Shown piece after piece: positions 22,607 through 34,800 of a stretch of DNA of 64,000 nt. Positions within the stretch are counted from its first letter, which is position 1. Each line of letters begins with the position of its first letter. The stretch lies in NCBI GenBank assembly GCA_030760725.1, contig JASWHV010000003.1, forward strand, positions 62,267,264 to 62,331,263, given 5' to 3'. Position numbers and translations under genes: made by a program. The stretch comes from Neostapfia colusana. Lineage: Eukaryota > Streptophyta > Magnoliopsida > Poales > Poaceae. The notes under the pieces are model-generated. The model saw nothing but the letters and a program-made list of their open reading frames with translations, was not told the origin of the DNA and ran no database searches.

Positions 22607-25600
22607 TTAAATTGAATCTCGCCCTCGAGATTCGTTAGTAGAAAATAGATGGGGAAATTCTGCCTTGATATCCTCTTCACGCTCCCATGTGGCTTCAGCT
22701 TCGGTGTGATGGCTCCATTGTACCTTGCACCATCGAATCACCTTGTTCCGGGTGACCCTTTCCTTTACGTCCAAGATTCGGACAGGGTGTTCCGCATAAG
22801 TCAGATCCTTTTGAAGTTCAAGCTCTCCCATTGATACTTGTTCCTCTGGTGCTCTCAAGCACTTCTTGAGCTGGGATACATGAAACACATCATGTACGTC
22901 GGAGAGGTGGGTTGGGAGCTCTAGTTGATAGGCTACTTCTCCTCGCTTATCCAGAATCTTAAATGATCCGATGTAGCGAGGTGCTAGCTTGCCTTTGACG
23001 TTAAAACGTCGTTGGCCTCGGATAGGCGACACCTTAAGATATACGAAGTCTCCTACTTCGAAGGTCAACTTCCTACGCCTATTGTCCGCATAGCCTTTCT
23101 GTCATGACTGAGCAACCTTTAAGTTCTCCCGTACTGTTTGGACTTGCTTTTCAGCTTCTTGTAGCACTTCTGGTCCAAACACCTGGTTCTCTCCGATCTC
23201 GTTCTAGAACAGTGGCGTTCTACACCGCCTACCATATAATGCTTCGAAAGGCGACATCTTCAAGCTAGCTTGATAGCTGTTGTTATAGGAGAATTCGGCA
23301 TACCGTAAACTCCTATTCCAACTACGCCCACGTTTTAAGGCGCAAGCTCTCAACATGTCTTCCAGAATTTGGTTTGTCCTTTCCGTTTGCCCATCAGTTT
23401 GTGGGTGATAGGCGGAGCTGAAATCCAGTCGTGTACCCATGGCTTTCTGCAGCTTCCTCCAGAACCTAGAGGTAAACTGAGAACCTCAATCTGAGACTAT
23501 CCTCTTCGGGACTCCATGACGGCACACGATCTGTTCCATGTACAACTCTGCCAATTGTGCAACGTTGTAACTGGTCTTTACAGGGAGAAAATGGGAGGTT
23601 TTTGTTGATTGGTCCACAATGACCCAGATGGAGTCGTATCCCGACTGAGTACGTGGCAATCCGACGATGAAATCCATACTGATGTCCTCCCACTTCCATT
23701 CGGGTATTTTCAAAGGTTGCAACAATCCAGCGGGTTTTTGATGTTCGGCCTTCACCCGTTGGCATGTGTTGCATAGGGCAACGTATTCAGCTATATCCCT
23801 CTTCATACCATCCCACCAATAACAAGTTTTCAAGTCCCTGTACATTTTGGTGCATCCGGGATGTATGTAATAGGGGGAATCATGTGCCTCCTTCAATATC
23901 ATGTCGCGGAGATGTCTTATGTTCGGCACGCAAATCCTTTTTCCTAGCCAAAGTGTACCCTTTTCATCCTCCTTGAAATCCTACTCTATTCCTTGTCGGA
24001 TTCTTTCCTTGATCTCCTTGATCTCCTCGTCCGTTGCTTGGCCCTCTCTTATTTCTTGTTCCAATGAGGAGTGGATCTCTATTATTTCCATGTTATTCAA
24101 GAATCCGAGGTGTAACCGTTCGAACTCCTTACGTAGTTCGGGTGGTAGCTCCCGAACCGTGAGTTGGTGACATGCTCCCTTTCTGCTTAATGCGTCAGCT
24201 ACTACATTGGCCTTCCCGAGGTGGTAGTTGATTCCAACATCATAATCCTTGATAAGCTCTAATCATCGATGTTGCCTCAAATTCAAGTCCGTTTGTGTGA
24301 ATATGTACTTGAGGATTTTATGATCCGTATAGATCTCACACCGATGACCAAGGATATAATGTCTCCAAATCTTCAATGCATGCACTACTACTGCTAACTC
24401 CAAGTCATGTGTAGGATAATTAAGCTCATGTTTCTTTAATTGCCGTGAGGCATAGGCTACCACTTGTCCATCCTGCATGAGCACACATCCGAGCCCCTGT
24501 CTGGATGCGTCGCAATATATGTCAAAGCTCTTGCTTACGTCTGGCAATACCAGAACCGGTGCTGTGGTTAGCCTTTTCTTGAGTTCCTCAAAACTTACTT
24601 GGCAGGCTGGTGTCCATTGAAAGACCTTTCCCTTCATTAGCAACTTTGTCATAGGTTTTGCTATCTTAGAGAAGTCTTTAATGAAACGCCGATAGTATCC
24701 TGCCATCCCAAGGAAACTCCGAATATCCCTCACGCTCTTCGGTTGGTCCCACTTCAGAATATCTCTCACCTTTCCAGGATCAACCGATACCCCTTCCTCG
24801 GAGATAATGTGGCCTAGGAAAGATATTTCCTTTAACCAAAATTGACACTTGTTGAGCTTGGCATACAATTGATGCTCACGCAACTTCTGCAAGGTCAATC
24901 TCACATGTTCTTCATGCTCCTCCTCAATTTTTGAATACACCATAATGTCGTCGATGAAAACCACGACGAACTTGTCCAGGTACTCCATGAAGACCTTGTT
25001 CATAAGGTACATGAAGTATGCGGGTGCATTTGTCAACCCAAAAGACATGACGGTATATTCATACGAACCATACCGTGTCCGAAAGGCTGTCTTGGGTATA
25101 TCGGAGGGCTTAATCTTCATCTAGAAGTATACCGACCGAAGATCAATCTTGGATAACACTCGGGCTCCTTTCATTTGGTCGAACAGGTCCTCTATACGGG
25201 GCAGAGGGTATTTGTTCTTGATTGTTACCTCGTTGAGAGACCTATAGTCCACGCACATCCTTTGGGTTCCATCCTTCTTGTCTACGAAGAGCACCGGAGC
25301 TCCCCATGGTGACGAGCTTGGACGGATAAAACCCTTTTCCAACTGTTCTTGGATTTGCTTCTTGAGTTCAACTAGCTCATGGACGGGCATCCTATAAGGT
25401 CTTTTGGCTATGGGTGCAGTTCCGGGTACCAAATCAATGGCAAACTCAATGTCCCGGTCAGGTGGCATACCTGGAAGCTCTTCCAGGAACACGTCTGAAA
25501 ACTCTTGAACCACCGGAATACTGTCCAATGTTATTCCTTCGATGTGGTTCAAATTCGCCCGTTCGGTTGTTTGCTGGGCTGACTCAAACTCGACACGAAT

Positions 25601-27104
25601 ACCGTGCTCGTTTGTCAACTTCACGCTTCTCTCAACACATTGGATTACTCCGTGTGCTTGCTTAGCCAATCCATTCCGAGTATGATGTCAATCCCTTGGG
25701 AGTCCAAGACAATAAGGTTGGCAAGGAAGTATACCCCCCTTATTTTAAGGCTTACTCTAGGACATACTATATTAGTCCTCATTTCTCCTCCGGGAGAATT
25801 AACTAACATAGCACATTCTAAGTGGGATACGGGTAGATGATGTTTGGCAACGTATTTGGATGATATGAAGGAATGCGATGCTTCAGAATCAAATAAGATG
25901 GTGGCTGGGTTGGAGTTGGCAAAGAACATACCAATTACGACGTCCTCAGCCTGTTGTGCTTCCTCGGTAGTGACATGGTTCACGTGGCCGCGAGCATAGT
26001 TCTGCTGTCCACGGTTCCCTTGATTGTCTCCTCCGTTCGGTCGCGGGTTCTGCTTGGGCACGTTACCTTGCTGTCCAGGGTCTCTCCTCGGGCACTGGTT
26101 CGCGAAGTGGCCTACCTCCCCGCATGCAAAGCATGCCCTGTTGCCTACGGCAGCAGGTGCGTTGGGGCGGGGGTTTTGAACAGGGGCGCCATTGTTAGGT
26201 CGGGGCGCAGGAGGCATGGGCACACGAGGTGCCGGTGCAACAAATTGTTGCTGTGGTGGCTGACCAGGGCGGTACGTAGGAGTGGTCGATCCATACTGCG
26301 GTGCAGGGGCATGTACCTAGGTTGTACGTTGCTCCCATGGGGCTGGTATGGCATCTTCCTCTTGCACTCTCGCTCGATCTCTCGGATCTTGTTTTCAACC
26401 ACTATGGCCTTGTCAACCAGCTTCTGGAAACTTACGTAGTCATTGTTGAGGAGCTGAACCTGGATCTCATTGTTCAACCCTCTCATGAACAGGTACTGCT
26501 TCCTCTGAGCTGAGTTGACATCTTTGGGGGCATACTGGGACAGTTGTATGAACTTGTTGAAATATTCATTCACACTTTTCTGTCCTTGGCGGAGACCTTC
26601 GAACTCCTGCCTTTTTAGCATCATTACACCAGCAGGGATGTAGTAAGAGCGGAAACTTTCCTTGAACTCAGTCCAAGTGAGTGTCTCCGGGTCGGCATGA
26701 GCGTTGCTCAGGGCATCCCACCAGTCAGCAGCGGCTCCCGTAAGTTGGTGCGATGCGAAGAGAACCTTCTCTCGGTCATTGCACTGAACAATGGCAAGCT
26801 TTTTCTCCATGGATTTTAACCAATCATCGGCCTCCATGGGATCACTAGCTTGAGCAAAGGTGGGTGGTCGAGTCCTCATGAACTCTCCCAACCTGTTATG
26901 AGCCAGCGGTGGTGGTGGCGGCGGTGCCGAAACGGGGTTTTGGTTGGCCTACAACTGACCCAAGGTTTGGATCATGGTTTGCATAAGCTGGTTTTGCGTG
27001 GTCATCAACCTCTCCAGATGGTTTTCGCCAGTTCCTGGGTTAGCAAGAACTTCATCATGGTCATCCTCCTGGACGTTCCTTCGGCCAGCGTTTCCTCTCA
27101 CCAT
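22607..27104 (-). pseudogene. Gyp1 gag-pol (gag, protease, RT, RNase H, integrase, chromodomain)
   Basis: Start ATG at 27104 (MVRGNAGRR). Stop at 26949-26951, then the capsid segment RPPTFAQASDPMEADDWL and a frameshift near 26300. Zinc knuckle ACFACGEVGHFANQC. The protease site reads FDSEASHSF, with the Gly of DSG replaced by Glu. RT has [20 protein letters not shown] and [12 protein letters not shown], with a stop at 25121-25123. RNase H has [13 protein letters not shown] and a stop at 24263. The integrase has HHCC, SMDFIVGLP and AYHPQTDGQTERTNQ, with stops at 23486, about 23204 and about 23100. The C-terminal chromodomain (about 22790-22640) reads PVRILDVKERVTRNK, then WEREEDIKAEFPHLF. The final TAA is at 22607-22609. 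Total length of about 1500 codons is normal for this group. The RT-before-integrase order is diagnostic of Ty3/gypsy. Confidence 0.92.
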
Positions 27105-27551
27105 CTGTGAGAGAGATCGAAATAGAATAGGGTGTTAGAAGGTTAGGTAGATTCCCTCCAACTATATGCATCAAGGTGAGTTGGACTATGTATATATTAT
27201 CCCATATGAGGATGTGAGCAAGTGCCGAGACATCTCACACCTCTTTCTTCTTACGTGTGGATATGGACAATGTTTTGAGACGTCCCACAACAAACACTAA
27301 GCACACAATCACAAATAATCATCACAAGGGCCCACACAACTCCTATTCAAGGATGGTTCCCTATGCCAAGGTGGGTTTAAAGGTCAATCTAAGCTATTTA
27401 CCCTAAGACGATTCCTTTGGTCAGCGTGGCTTAGCTACCTATGACTCCTATTTAGGGCTGTAACTTGCTGTTAACCCTTGGCTCTATTATCAATCTAAGG
27501 TTTCTATCTAGGCGTGTAACCTACTGTCAACCCGTGGCTCTGATACCAATC
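27105..27551 (-). promoter_or_regulatory. Gyp1 leader and primer-binding site
   Basis: The minus strand next to the 5' LTR reads TGGTATCAGAGCC (27537-27549), complementary to initiator Met-tRNA. The rest of the roughly 430-bp leader up to the gag ATG is non-coding. Confidence 0.85.
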
Positions 27552-30478
27552 TGTGACACCCTCAATTCTGTGGGAAAACCACGGAACCGAGAACTAATGC
27601 ATATGTGTGCCCAGGATGTTCATCACACATACACATACGTTCCACAAACTAAATTCAGATTTTATATTACCACGAATAACAGAGTTTATTACAATACCTC
27701 ATGAATCTTGGACTCATGCTCACAGCGGAAGTCTTTATTCTAAAGCGGAAGCAATTTAGCTAATGCGGAAGCAAATCTAAGCAGAAGTGGCTCCATCTCT
27801 ACTCCCTCCACAAGCAAGGTTGAGAACAGATCACACGCCATAATGCTCAACTTGGTCTTCATAGTAGGCTTCTCCTGCTGCTGATGATGAAATAATAATG
27901 CAAGTTTGAGTACAATGATGTACTCAGCAAGTGCGGGAAAACACATGATATGCAGCTCATAAACAAGGTAGGTATAAAAGGCTTATTTGCAGAAAAGCAA
28001 ATTTATAAAACCACGATAAAACAGCAACTTAACTTTAGATGAATGTAATCCCAGCATGTATTAAATTACCAACATACCTCCATCGCTTTCCATGTTCATT
28101 CTTACTCACGAATACCTCCTCGTATTTGCTACCATCTCACGAATACCTCCCCGTATTCGCTACCATCTTCAAACAACTTCGTCTCACACCGAGACCAAAC
28201 TCGTTGCCATGACTCAACAGTCATGCAACCATCTTATCACCCAGACTCAACAGCCCCAACAACCAAACCATAACCAAACCAATAACCTTAACCAATAACC
28301 TTCCCAATAATCATCCCAACTAATCATGGCAGTTTAGCCAGGTGCTCGTGACCGTAAGCTCGGCTATCATGATAGTTTTAGACTCTGCAGAGTTTGCACC
28401 TCTTTACCCACAAGTTTGTGATTTCGTCACCCGTCGGTGACTGCAGAACCTCTATTATACCAGTACACGACCGTCGGTGTACGGTCAAGAGATCACAAAA
28501 TAGCCTTTACAAAGGGGTTACTAGATGTATGGACTCACTAAGGTTTCACCGGCAGGCTAGAATCTCCAATTTTCCCACCCATGGGCCCCCTCTTGTGCCA
28601 TGCAGTTCCCAGGTCAGTCCTCACTCGACTCCCATTCCCCGCGCCTTCCACAGTCCATAACACTCTAGCAACTTACCTAATTACTCAGCTAAGCCGCACC
28701 CATACTTGGCCTTGTGGTGGCACTGTTATCCTGGCATGTGCATGCATGAACCGGTCCTTAGATCTATAGCAAGTAAACCACTATCTCATGCTAGCTCATT
28801 CACAAACCCAGTCTTGTCTAGATCTCCCTCTAATCCACGTTCATTATTAACATCAGTTTCTCATTATCATTACGAGTGCAGTTAGCTAGACACATCTATC
28901 TCGCTTCCCAATCCCATGGACTCAGCGAAGCATAAAGCAAAAACCATAGCCGACTCATAAACTTCCCAGGCGACAAGGGTGGTTCAACCAAAACTAGTAA
29001 ACTCCTATAAAAGGGCTTCCCATCATGTTTGACTCAGCACACACACCTTTTCGCAAAACAAAACAGTTTTACCCAAAACATAGGATCAATATGGTCAAGG
29101 AGCACTTGCCTTGTTCTTGCGGTTCCGGTTGTTCTTGAATCTCAAAACCTGGTTGCTGCAGTTCGTCGTAGACAGCTCCCCGAGCTTGTTCTGCTAGGTA
29201 GGATCACGTGCATACAAGATTCACAACAATCAATATCATGCACAAACCTTAAACTAGATGCGATGATGCACATGCATGCTATCCTATGATTAATTTTATT
29301 AGATTGGTCTGTTCGTGTTTTTGCATGGCTTGCATGGACAGAGGTGTTCGGATCAAAGGTGGACGTGGCGATGATCTTGTCTTTAGATCAACCTGATCAT
29401 CAAGTGATCTATCCACGAGAAGGCTTCTGTTCGTAAGGAATCAAAGAACAGATGCAAAGAAAACACAACGATATCGTAAGGCGGTATTGGGGCCTATCTT
29501 ATGTTCCTTTTGGCCTTCGAGGTCCTCCTCAAACCGCTGTGCTTTCCTCCAGCGATCATCCTTGTTGCGCTTCGGCGATGGTTTACTCGGCGAGTTAGGG
29601 CTAGGGCTCTAAGTCGTCGGCTCAGAAGTTGGAAAAGAAGTTTGTGGTTTCGGCCAGAGGTTCTGGGTTCTATTTGTAATCGAAAAGAGAAGAGTCCTAA
29701 TCTGATTGTATCCCGAATAAGAGTCTTATTCAGATCGTCGTTGGATCCTATCATCTTATCTTTAGTTGATTTGGTGCGGTAACGTTGTGGAATTCAGATC
29801 GGTTTCCTTTACGTACCGGTATTCTTACGCGTAACAGCCGCTCTAGAACTCGTTACCTTCGCAGCGATGAGCTCCAGAGGCTCCACGTGTCCTTCCGGGG
29901 CCTGGTATCTCCTTCTCCGCAGAGACGAGCTCCAGTTGTGCCGCCTGTCAATCGACCGAGACCTCCCCCTCCTTTGGAGGTGAGCTCCTCGCACGCCACG
30001 TGTTGGCGCCGGTCTTTCCTCTCTTCTTTCTTCAGGGACATGCCCCGAGGTCGACACGTGTCCAGCATCGACAGACCTCCCGGAGATAAGCTCCGGTGAC
30101 GACGCATGTCCAATAGAACAGGACCTCTCGGAGGTGGGCTCCGAGATCGACACGTATCCCGCGCGATTGGTCCTCTGATTTCCGCGAGGACTAGCTCCGA
30201 GTATGACACGTGTCTTTGCGGAAATGCTTTTGCTTCTTGCGCAGAGGCTAGCTCCTTGGGCAACACGTGTCCCACAGGATCGGACCTCTCCCCTTTGCGG
30301 AGACGAGTCCCGAACCTGCCACGTGGTCAGCGGACGCAGTAAGTCGGCGCTTTCTGGGAGCTGGGTTCGGCTCTTATTGGCTATCCTTTTGATATTTTTT
30401 CTGTTCCTTCTTTTCTTAAAACGTTTTCCTCTTCATAAAGCATGAACATATGCTGACACTCAAGATGGGGGTGTCACA
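27552..30478 (-). repeat. 5' LTR of Gyp1
   Basis: Counterpart of 19659-22593. It carries the same U3 array at 29880-30330 (CACGTG at 29884 and 30320, among others). Small ORFs here repeat those of the other LTR and are not genes. Confidence 0.9.
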
Positions 30479-30483
30479 CGCTG

Positions 30484-30599
30484 GTCGGGGGAGGCCGGGG
30501 CGGCGGGGGAGGCCGGGCAGTGGCGGCGTGCGGGGGCGGCGGCGAGCGGGGATGGCGGCGGCAGAACGGGTGTCCGCGCCGACCCCGGCACGGACGGGC
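30484..30599. repeat. GC-rich interior stretch of CACTA-B, right of Gyp1
   Basis: ggcggcgggggaggcc-like sequence that continues the GC-rich DNA at 19520-19658 once Gyp1 is removed. No reading frame can be supported. Confidence 0.5.
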
Positions 30600-30873
30600 A
30601 TATACCCCTTATTTACGACAGCCAGGGACCTGGCCATCGTAAATAAGATGGTATTTACGACGTAGTTGGCCCTATCGTGAATAAGCAACTTATTCACGAC
30701 GGTCAAGTCTTATCGTCGTGAATAATGTGATTATTCACGACGGTCTAGGTCAACCGTCGTGAAATAAGGATATTATTTACGACGGCCATTGTACACCGTC
30801 GTGAATATTTTTATTAACGACAGTACCGCCGTTAATAACTTTGATGTCGTAAATTTGTCTTTTTCCTGTAGTG
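30600..30873. repeat. Right subterminal repeats and terminus of CACTA-B
   Basis: Alternating ttattcacgacgg / ccgtcgtgaata and tatttacgacgg units run up to the terminus TTTTTCCTGTAGTG. Because the transposase genes lie on the minus strand, this is the promoter-side end. Confidence 0.82.
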
Positions 30874-30879
30874 GATTTT

Positions 30880-31099
30880 CCGGAGATTATTCCTTGTTTT
30901 CATTCTTGGAAAAGTCACTTTTGAGACGAGTGTCAACTGTAAACACATAGATTTAGTGTTAGATCATCTTTCTTAGAGTGGTTGTTTAATCTGACTTAAT
31001 TTTTCTCATGATGTAACCTTCCTTTTGTACATATTTTTGATTGTTTAATGCAATCTTCATAACAGTAGGGATCTCCCCTGCTGTTTTCCCTTAAAAAAA
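30880..31099 (+). mobile_element. Possible LINE-like 3' end
   Basis: A T-rich stretch with 'gatgtaacc', 'taatgcaatcttc' and 'gggatctcccctgctg' ends in a short A run (about 31094-31100), which resembles the 3' tails of grass L1-type LINEs. No coding part is present and no target duplication was confirmed, so this is tentative. Confidence 0.3.
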
Positions 31100-31711
31100 G
31101 GCTATGTAAATACGATGATGCAATTTTTCATGGGGTGGGGGTGGGGATTAACGGCGTGACCATCTTCAGTTGCAAAGGTACATAGGAAATGAGAATACAA
31201 GAAAACACTGAAGCAGAACCATAACACGGGAATAAGCTACGTCAACAAATTCGCTACAATTCCAGGAATTAAACTCACTGAATGGTATTTCCATGAAGAG
31301 ATTCAAATCTAAGGAGATTCGTACTAGTCTTCACAACAGAACGCTAGTACAATGTAAAAATGAGAGAATGAAACAAGTATAAAAGGAAATCTGATGTTAT
31401 ATAACACGCGACAGAAACAGCAGACAGTCTTGATGTGTCTTGGCAACAGTGTTCAGGTGACATGGCCAGAGAGTGAATGTTTTCTGCTCTAAATTCTCCA
31501 ACACTCAATCACTGTCATCCTGAAGGTACGGAACACGAGAGATTAATATTATGAAACCTCCCCTCAGCTAGGTAACAAAAACACAATAATAAATACTTTT
31601 GGAATGTGTGAACTGTGGGGCTGAGTAGAAATCTAAATATTGATTACTCGTGATTGAAGCAAGTAGCAAATAACAATACATACCAAAATATTGATTGAAG
31701 TGGACAACTAC
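31100..31711. other. Non-coding stretch downstream of the DUF3615-like gene
   Basis: About 600 bp of A/T-rich, non-repetitive DNA with no supported frame. It lies 3' of the minus-strand stop at 31712 and may be 3' untranslated region. Confidence 0.4.
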
Positions 31712-33114
31712 CTAACTCTCGGTGTCAATAAGAAATGGAAACATGCAATCCACATGCCCACCTAGATAAACATTATCAGAAGCCGGATGCTTCAAGTCAA
31801 GATCACCTTGGTCATTACAACCAAAACACCTTCCTGCAAAAGGACTGTAAAGAATGAATTGAGTAATTTTATGAATTACTAAAAAATTAGCTTATAAAAG
31901 CATCACATATGGAAAGATATGATCGATAAGTTTACTCCACAAAACACCATACCAACCCATAAACTCCTAAATAATAAACAATCACAAAACTAATAAATAC
32001 ATTGTGTAGCGTAGCCAATATAATAATTAATAGTGTAACTAGCAATCATACCATTGTCATCATCGCCTAAAAGCTTGCAGCAGGTCACATCACAGTCCTC
32101 ACCATCTGGGATTACTTCAGCAAAAAACAAGGAAATTGAGGTATCTGACTGCATAGCTTCAAAGTTAAAATATCGATGCATCTTGTAGCATCCTTCAACA
32201 TTTAAGCTTTCATTTAGACATTTCACAAACTTAAAGCGCAAATCCTAGGAAAAATATCAAATTAGCATAAAAGGCTTCCAGAGGCTCCAAATTGGAATGA
32301 AAAGAGAATACAAACTTCATTAAGGTTTTCGTCATTATTATACTTCTTTAGAGAAGCCTTCATGTATAGTTCCATACGATCATTGTGCCACTTCAGCTTT
32401 TCTAGTTTTGACTGCTTCTTTTCTGTAGTCTTTGGTTCATTCATTTTATCCTCTAGATGCTTGGCAAATGCTTTGTTAAGATCACTCAACCTCCACTGTG
32501 TTAAGTTTCCAAATCCATCCGTTAGCAAAGGGTCCTCAATCTCCTTATCAGACCTGGAACGAAACCATTATTATAAATTGCCTATTTTTAAACTACTATA
32601 AATCTTAGCTTACCTATATGTTAAAACACCTTATGATTAAAATATTCTAATTTTAAGAGCAAATCATTCTTTAATATTTCTCTTTGATCCTATAGACCTA
32701 ATGACATGTTTTTCTTGCAATTCACACATGATACTCAAGAGCAGGACTATCATGCTTTCAGGAATTAAAAAATCTAAAATGAAATGGAAATTGGTTCGAC
32801 CATCATGTCAAAATAGTATCATCATAAGCATCATGGGGGACAATGTATATATGTACTGATAAATCTAAGTAGATCTAGTTTACAAGTGCTATGCTAATAT
32901 TTACACCATTCAGAAATTCTTAAAAGCTGTTATATCCACAAAAATATCTAATAGATGGTGCTTCCTCCACCAAATAAATCAATCATATAGAGAAGATAAA
33001 GGCACCCACCATACTCGTACTTAAAAAACAAATTCAAAAGACAGCTAGGTGAAAGAATTACCCGTGTTCATGGGCAATGGTCGTGCCTTCTCTGATATTT
33101 TTGTCATCACTATA
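31712..33114 (-). CDS. 3' exons of a DUF3615-like host gene (partial)
   Basis: Four exon-like blocks on the minus strand join in one frame with GT/AG borders: 33062-33114, 32316-32553, 32052-32244 and 31712-31833 (TAG at 31712-31714). Protein features in order: DDKNIREGTTIAHEHG; a Lys/Glu-rich helix KTTEKKQSKLEKLKWH; YMKASLKKYNNDENLNED; HRYFNFEAMQSD with SLFFAEVIPDGE; then CFGCNDQGDLDLKHPAS and YLGGHVDCMFPF. The FFAE, C-x2-C, DLKHP and GGH pattern matches my recollection of plant DUF3615, a family of unknown function. The 5' exons are missing: Gyp2 begins at 33267, inside what would be an upstream intron. No stops interrupt the joined exons, so recent function or recent decay is possible. Expression cannot be judged from sequence. 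Confidence 0.6.
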
Positions 33115-33266
33115 CTAAATAAGTAAAGAAAGAATATGTTATTAGAAGCTGGTGACCGACACAGCAGCAATGGATAAAGCAAGCAGGATAGTCAATTCAA
33201 ATATACGAGCATGAGAATTGTCACATCAGCAAAGAAAAAAAATTATTCCGTGTTAATTAGGAGCAC

Positions 33267-34580
33267 TGTCAAAGTGTTTTCCTGCGACACTTCCCCCGGT
33301 CTGCTGGGAAGCAGCCCGCGGAGGTTCATTTATTGGAGGGGCTAGTGGCGCTAGAAGGTTGGAGCATGACGGCGAGGGTGAACACCGGGATTTACGTGGT
33401 TTGGGCCGCCGAAGCGTAATATCCTACGTCCACGGGTGTGTTCGTTGTATTGCTTGCGCGTATGAGTGTGTAAGTCAGTCAGGGTTCAGAACCCTTTGCC
33501 CGGAGGCTGCCCCGGTCCTTTTATAGCCCAAGGACGGGGCAGTTACAAGGTGGCCCGGGGCCCGACAGGTGGCCCCGTGGCTATCTGCATCCTATACATA
33601 AGCTATAGGCATTTACAGCTATATGCATTGTCACTGTCGGTGGAGTTAAGGCGTGACGCCTGTCACGTCGGGCGCCTCTGACCGGGCGGCCGGTGATGAT
33701 GAAGTTCCCGTCTTGTCGCCGTGTCGCCTCGCTCTGCTAGGCGGCTCTGCGCCGTTGGGTGGCACTGTTGTGCCGTCACGCCTCGCTGCCCTGTCTTTCA
33801 CCGTAATGGTGCGCAGACGGGAAACGGAGGCGTGCGTCGTGCACCATCCTTCTGGGGAAGGCGCGGGCCTTGAATGCTCGGCCTGACAGCGTACCCTCCT
33901 CTTTACTCCTTGGCCATCTGCCCGTTGCTCATTGGTGTGACGTTCAGGCGGGTGGCCCCCGGGACACGCGTCTTCCACGGAAGCTGTCTTGCGGAGTAGC
34001 GGGTGGTCCGGAGTTGTTGGGCACGTGGCAGCACAGAAGCCCTCCCATGCTAGAGGTCGGGCCTGGGGCTGCAGGACACGTGGCACATCCGGGGCCTTCC
34101 TCGGGGGGGGGGGGGGGGGGGGGGTGTACACCCGGAGTTGTTGCCCACGTGGCAGCACCGAAGCCCTCCCATGCTGGAGGTCGGACCCGAAGCCGCAGGA
34201 CACGTGGCTCCTCCGGAGCTCTCTCTAGCGGAGGATGTGGCTCGGAGGTTCCGGACACATGGTAGCACCGGAGCCCTCCCTAGCGGAAGATCGGGTCTGG
34301 CACCATCGAACACGTGGCAGCTCCTGAGCCACCCTCAGCCGTTAGTCAGACTCAGGGCCTGAAGGCACGCGACAACTCCGGGACTGACCATGGGGCCCAG
34401 GGCGCGTGGCTTACGCTGGGGCATTGCCTAAGCCGCAAAGGCAGGGCCTCCTCTACCGCCGGCACGCTATCAGGATGGCTTGTGCCTCTATCCAAGACCG
34501 TCAAGGGGAGGGATGCGTTAGAGACCCTCACCGAAGGCCGCACACACACGAACATCTCGCAGAAGTAGACGAAGACGACA
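33267..34580 (-). repeat. 3' LTR of Gyp2
   Basis: On the minus strand it begins TGTCGTCTTCG at 34580, directly after a purine tract (ggtgaggagggg, about 34581-34592), and ends CACTTTGACA at 33267. The TATA box CTATAAAAGG reads at 33526-33517. A run of 22 G (34103-34124) and a CACGTG array lie in U3. The start at 33267 is fixed by homology with 39250. Confidence 0.8.
34020..34320 (-). promoter_or_regulatory. U3 CACGTG array and 22-G run (Gyp2 3' LTR)
   Basis: Five CACGTG motifs (34022, 34077, 34146, 34201, 34311) and one variant (about 34254) recur in units like 'ggacacgtggcagcaccggagccctccc'. Between the second and third lies a 22-base G run. All are upstream of the minus-strand TATA box, as expected for enhancer repeats. 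Confidence 0.6.
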
Positions 34581-34800
34581 CCCCTCCTCACCATGTGGCC
34601 TTTGTTCTCATCTTGCGCGCTGGAAGTCGCTTCTTCCAGACGCTCTCGCCTACCAGATGCTTCCTCACTGGCTGCCGTCTTCGTCTACTTCTGCGAGATG
34701 TTCGTGTGTGTGCGACCTCCGGTGAGGGTCTCTGACGCATCCCTCCCCTTGACAGCCTTGGATAGAGGCACAAGCCATCCTGATAGCGTGCCGACGGTAG
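34456..34800. repeat. Large inverted repeat spanning the Gyp2 U3 start
   Basis: 34456-34578 and 34678-34800 are near-perfect inverted copies of about 120 bp, separated by about 100 bp. The first arm is the beginning of the Gyp2 LTR U3; the second lies inside the element and is in the opposite orientation. Transcripts through both arms could fold into a long hairpin. Confidence 0.82.

Larger units (their letters stand above)
19659..30478 (-). mobile_element. Gyp1: Ty3/gypsy chromovirus-type LTR retrotransposon
   Basis: LTRs of 2935 and 2927 bp (19659-22593, 27552-30478) start TGTGAC and end GTCACA. They are flanked by a perfect duplication cgctg (19654-19658, 30479-30483). The internal region has a primer-binding site, one gag-pol relic on the minus strand and a polypurine tract (ttaagggggggtagatt on the minus strand, about 22594-22610). 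Very long LTRs, a Met-tRNA primer site and a C-terminal chromodomain fit the Tekay/Del group. It inserted into CACTA-B. Several stops make it non-autonomous. Confidence 0.93.
11094..30873 (-). mobile_element. CACTA-B: CACTA (En/Spm-like) transposon with two nested insertions
   Basis: The left terminus CACTACAGGAA at 11094 faces TTCCTGTAGTG ending at 30873; the first 11 bases match as inverted repeats and both ends have ACGACGG-type subterminal motifs. Removing sLTR-1 (11153-15330) and Gyp1 (19659-30478), each with its target duplication, joins the pieces into an element of about 4.8 kb. Decayed genes for a TNP1-like (Transposase_24) and a TNP2-like protein lie on the minus strand. The flanking triplets are tat and gat, so the 3-bp target duplication is imperfect. 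The catalytic N-terminal half of TNP2 is not found, so the element is non-autonomous. Confidence 0.78.

Noticed and set aside
33646..34265. Proline-rich frames on both strands
   Set aside because: They fall in the CACGTG array of the Gyp2 LTR and derive from repeats and the G run.
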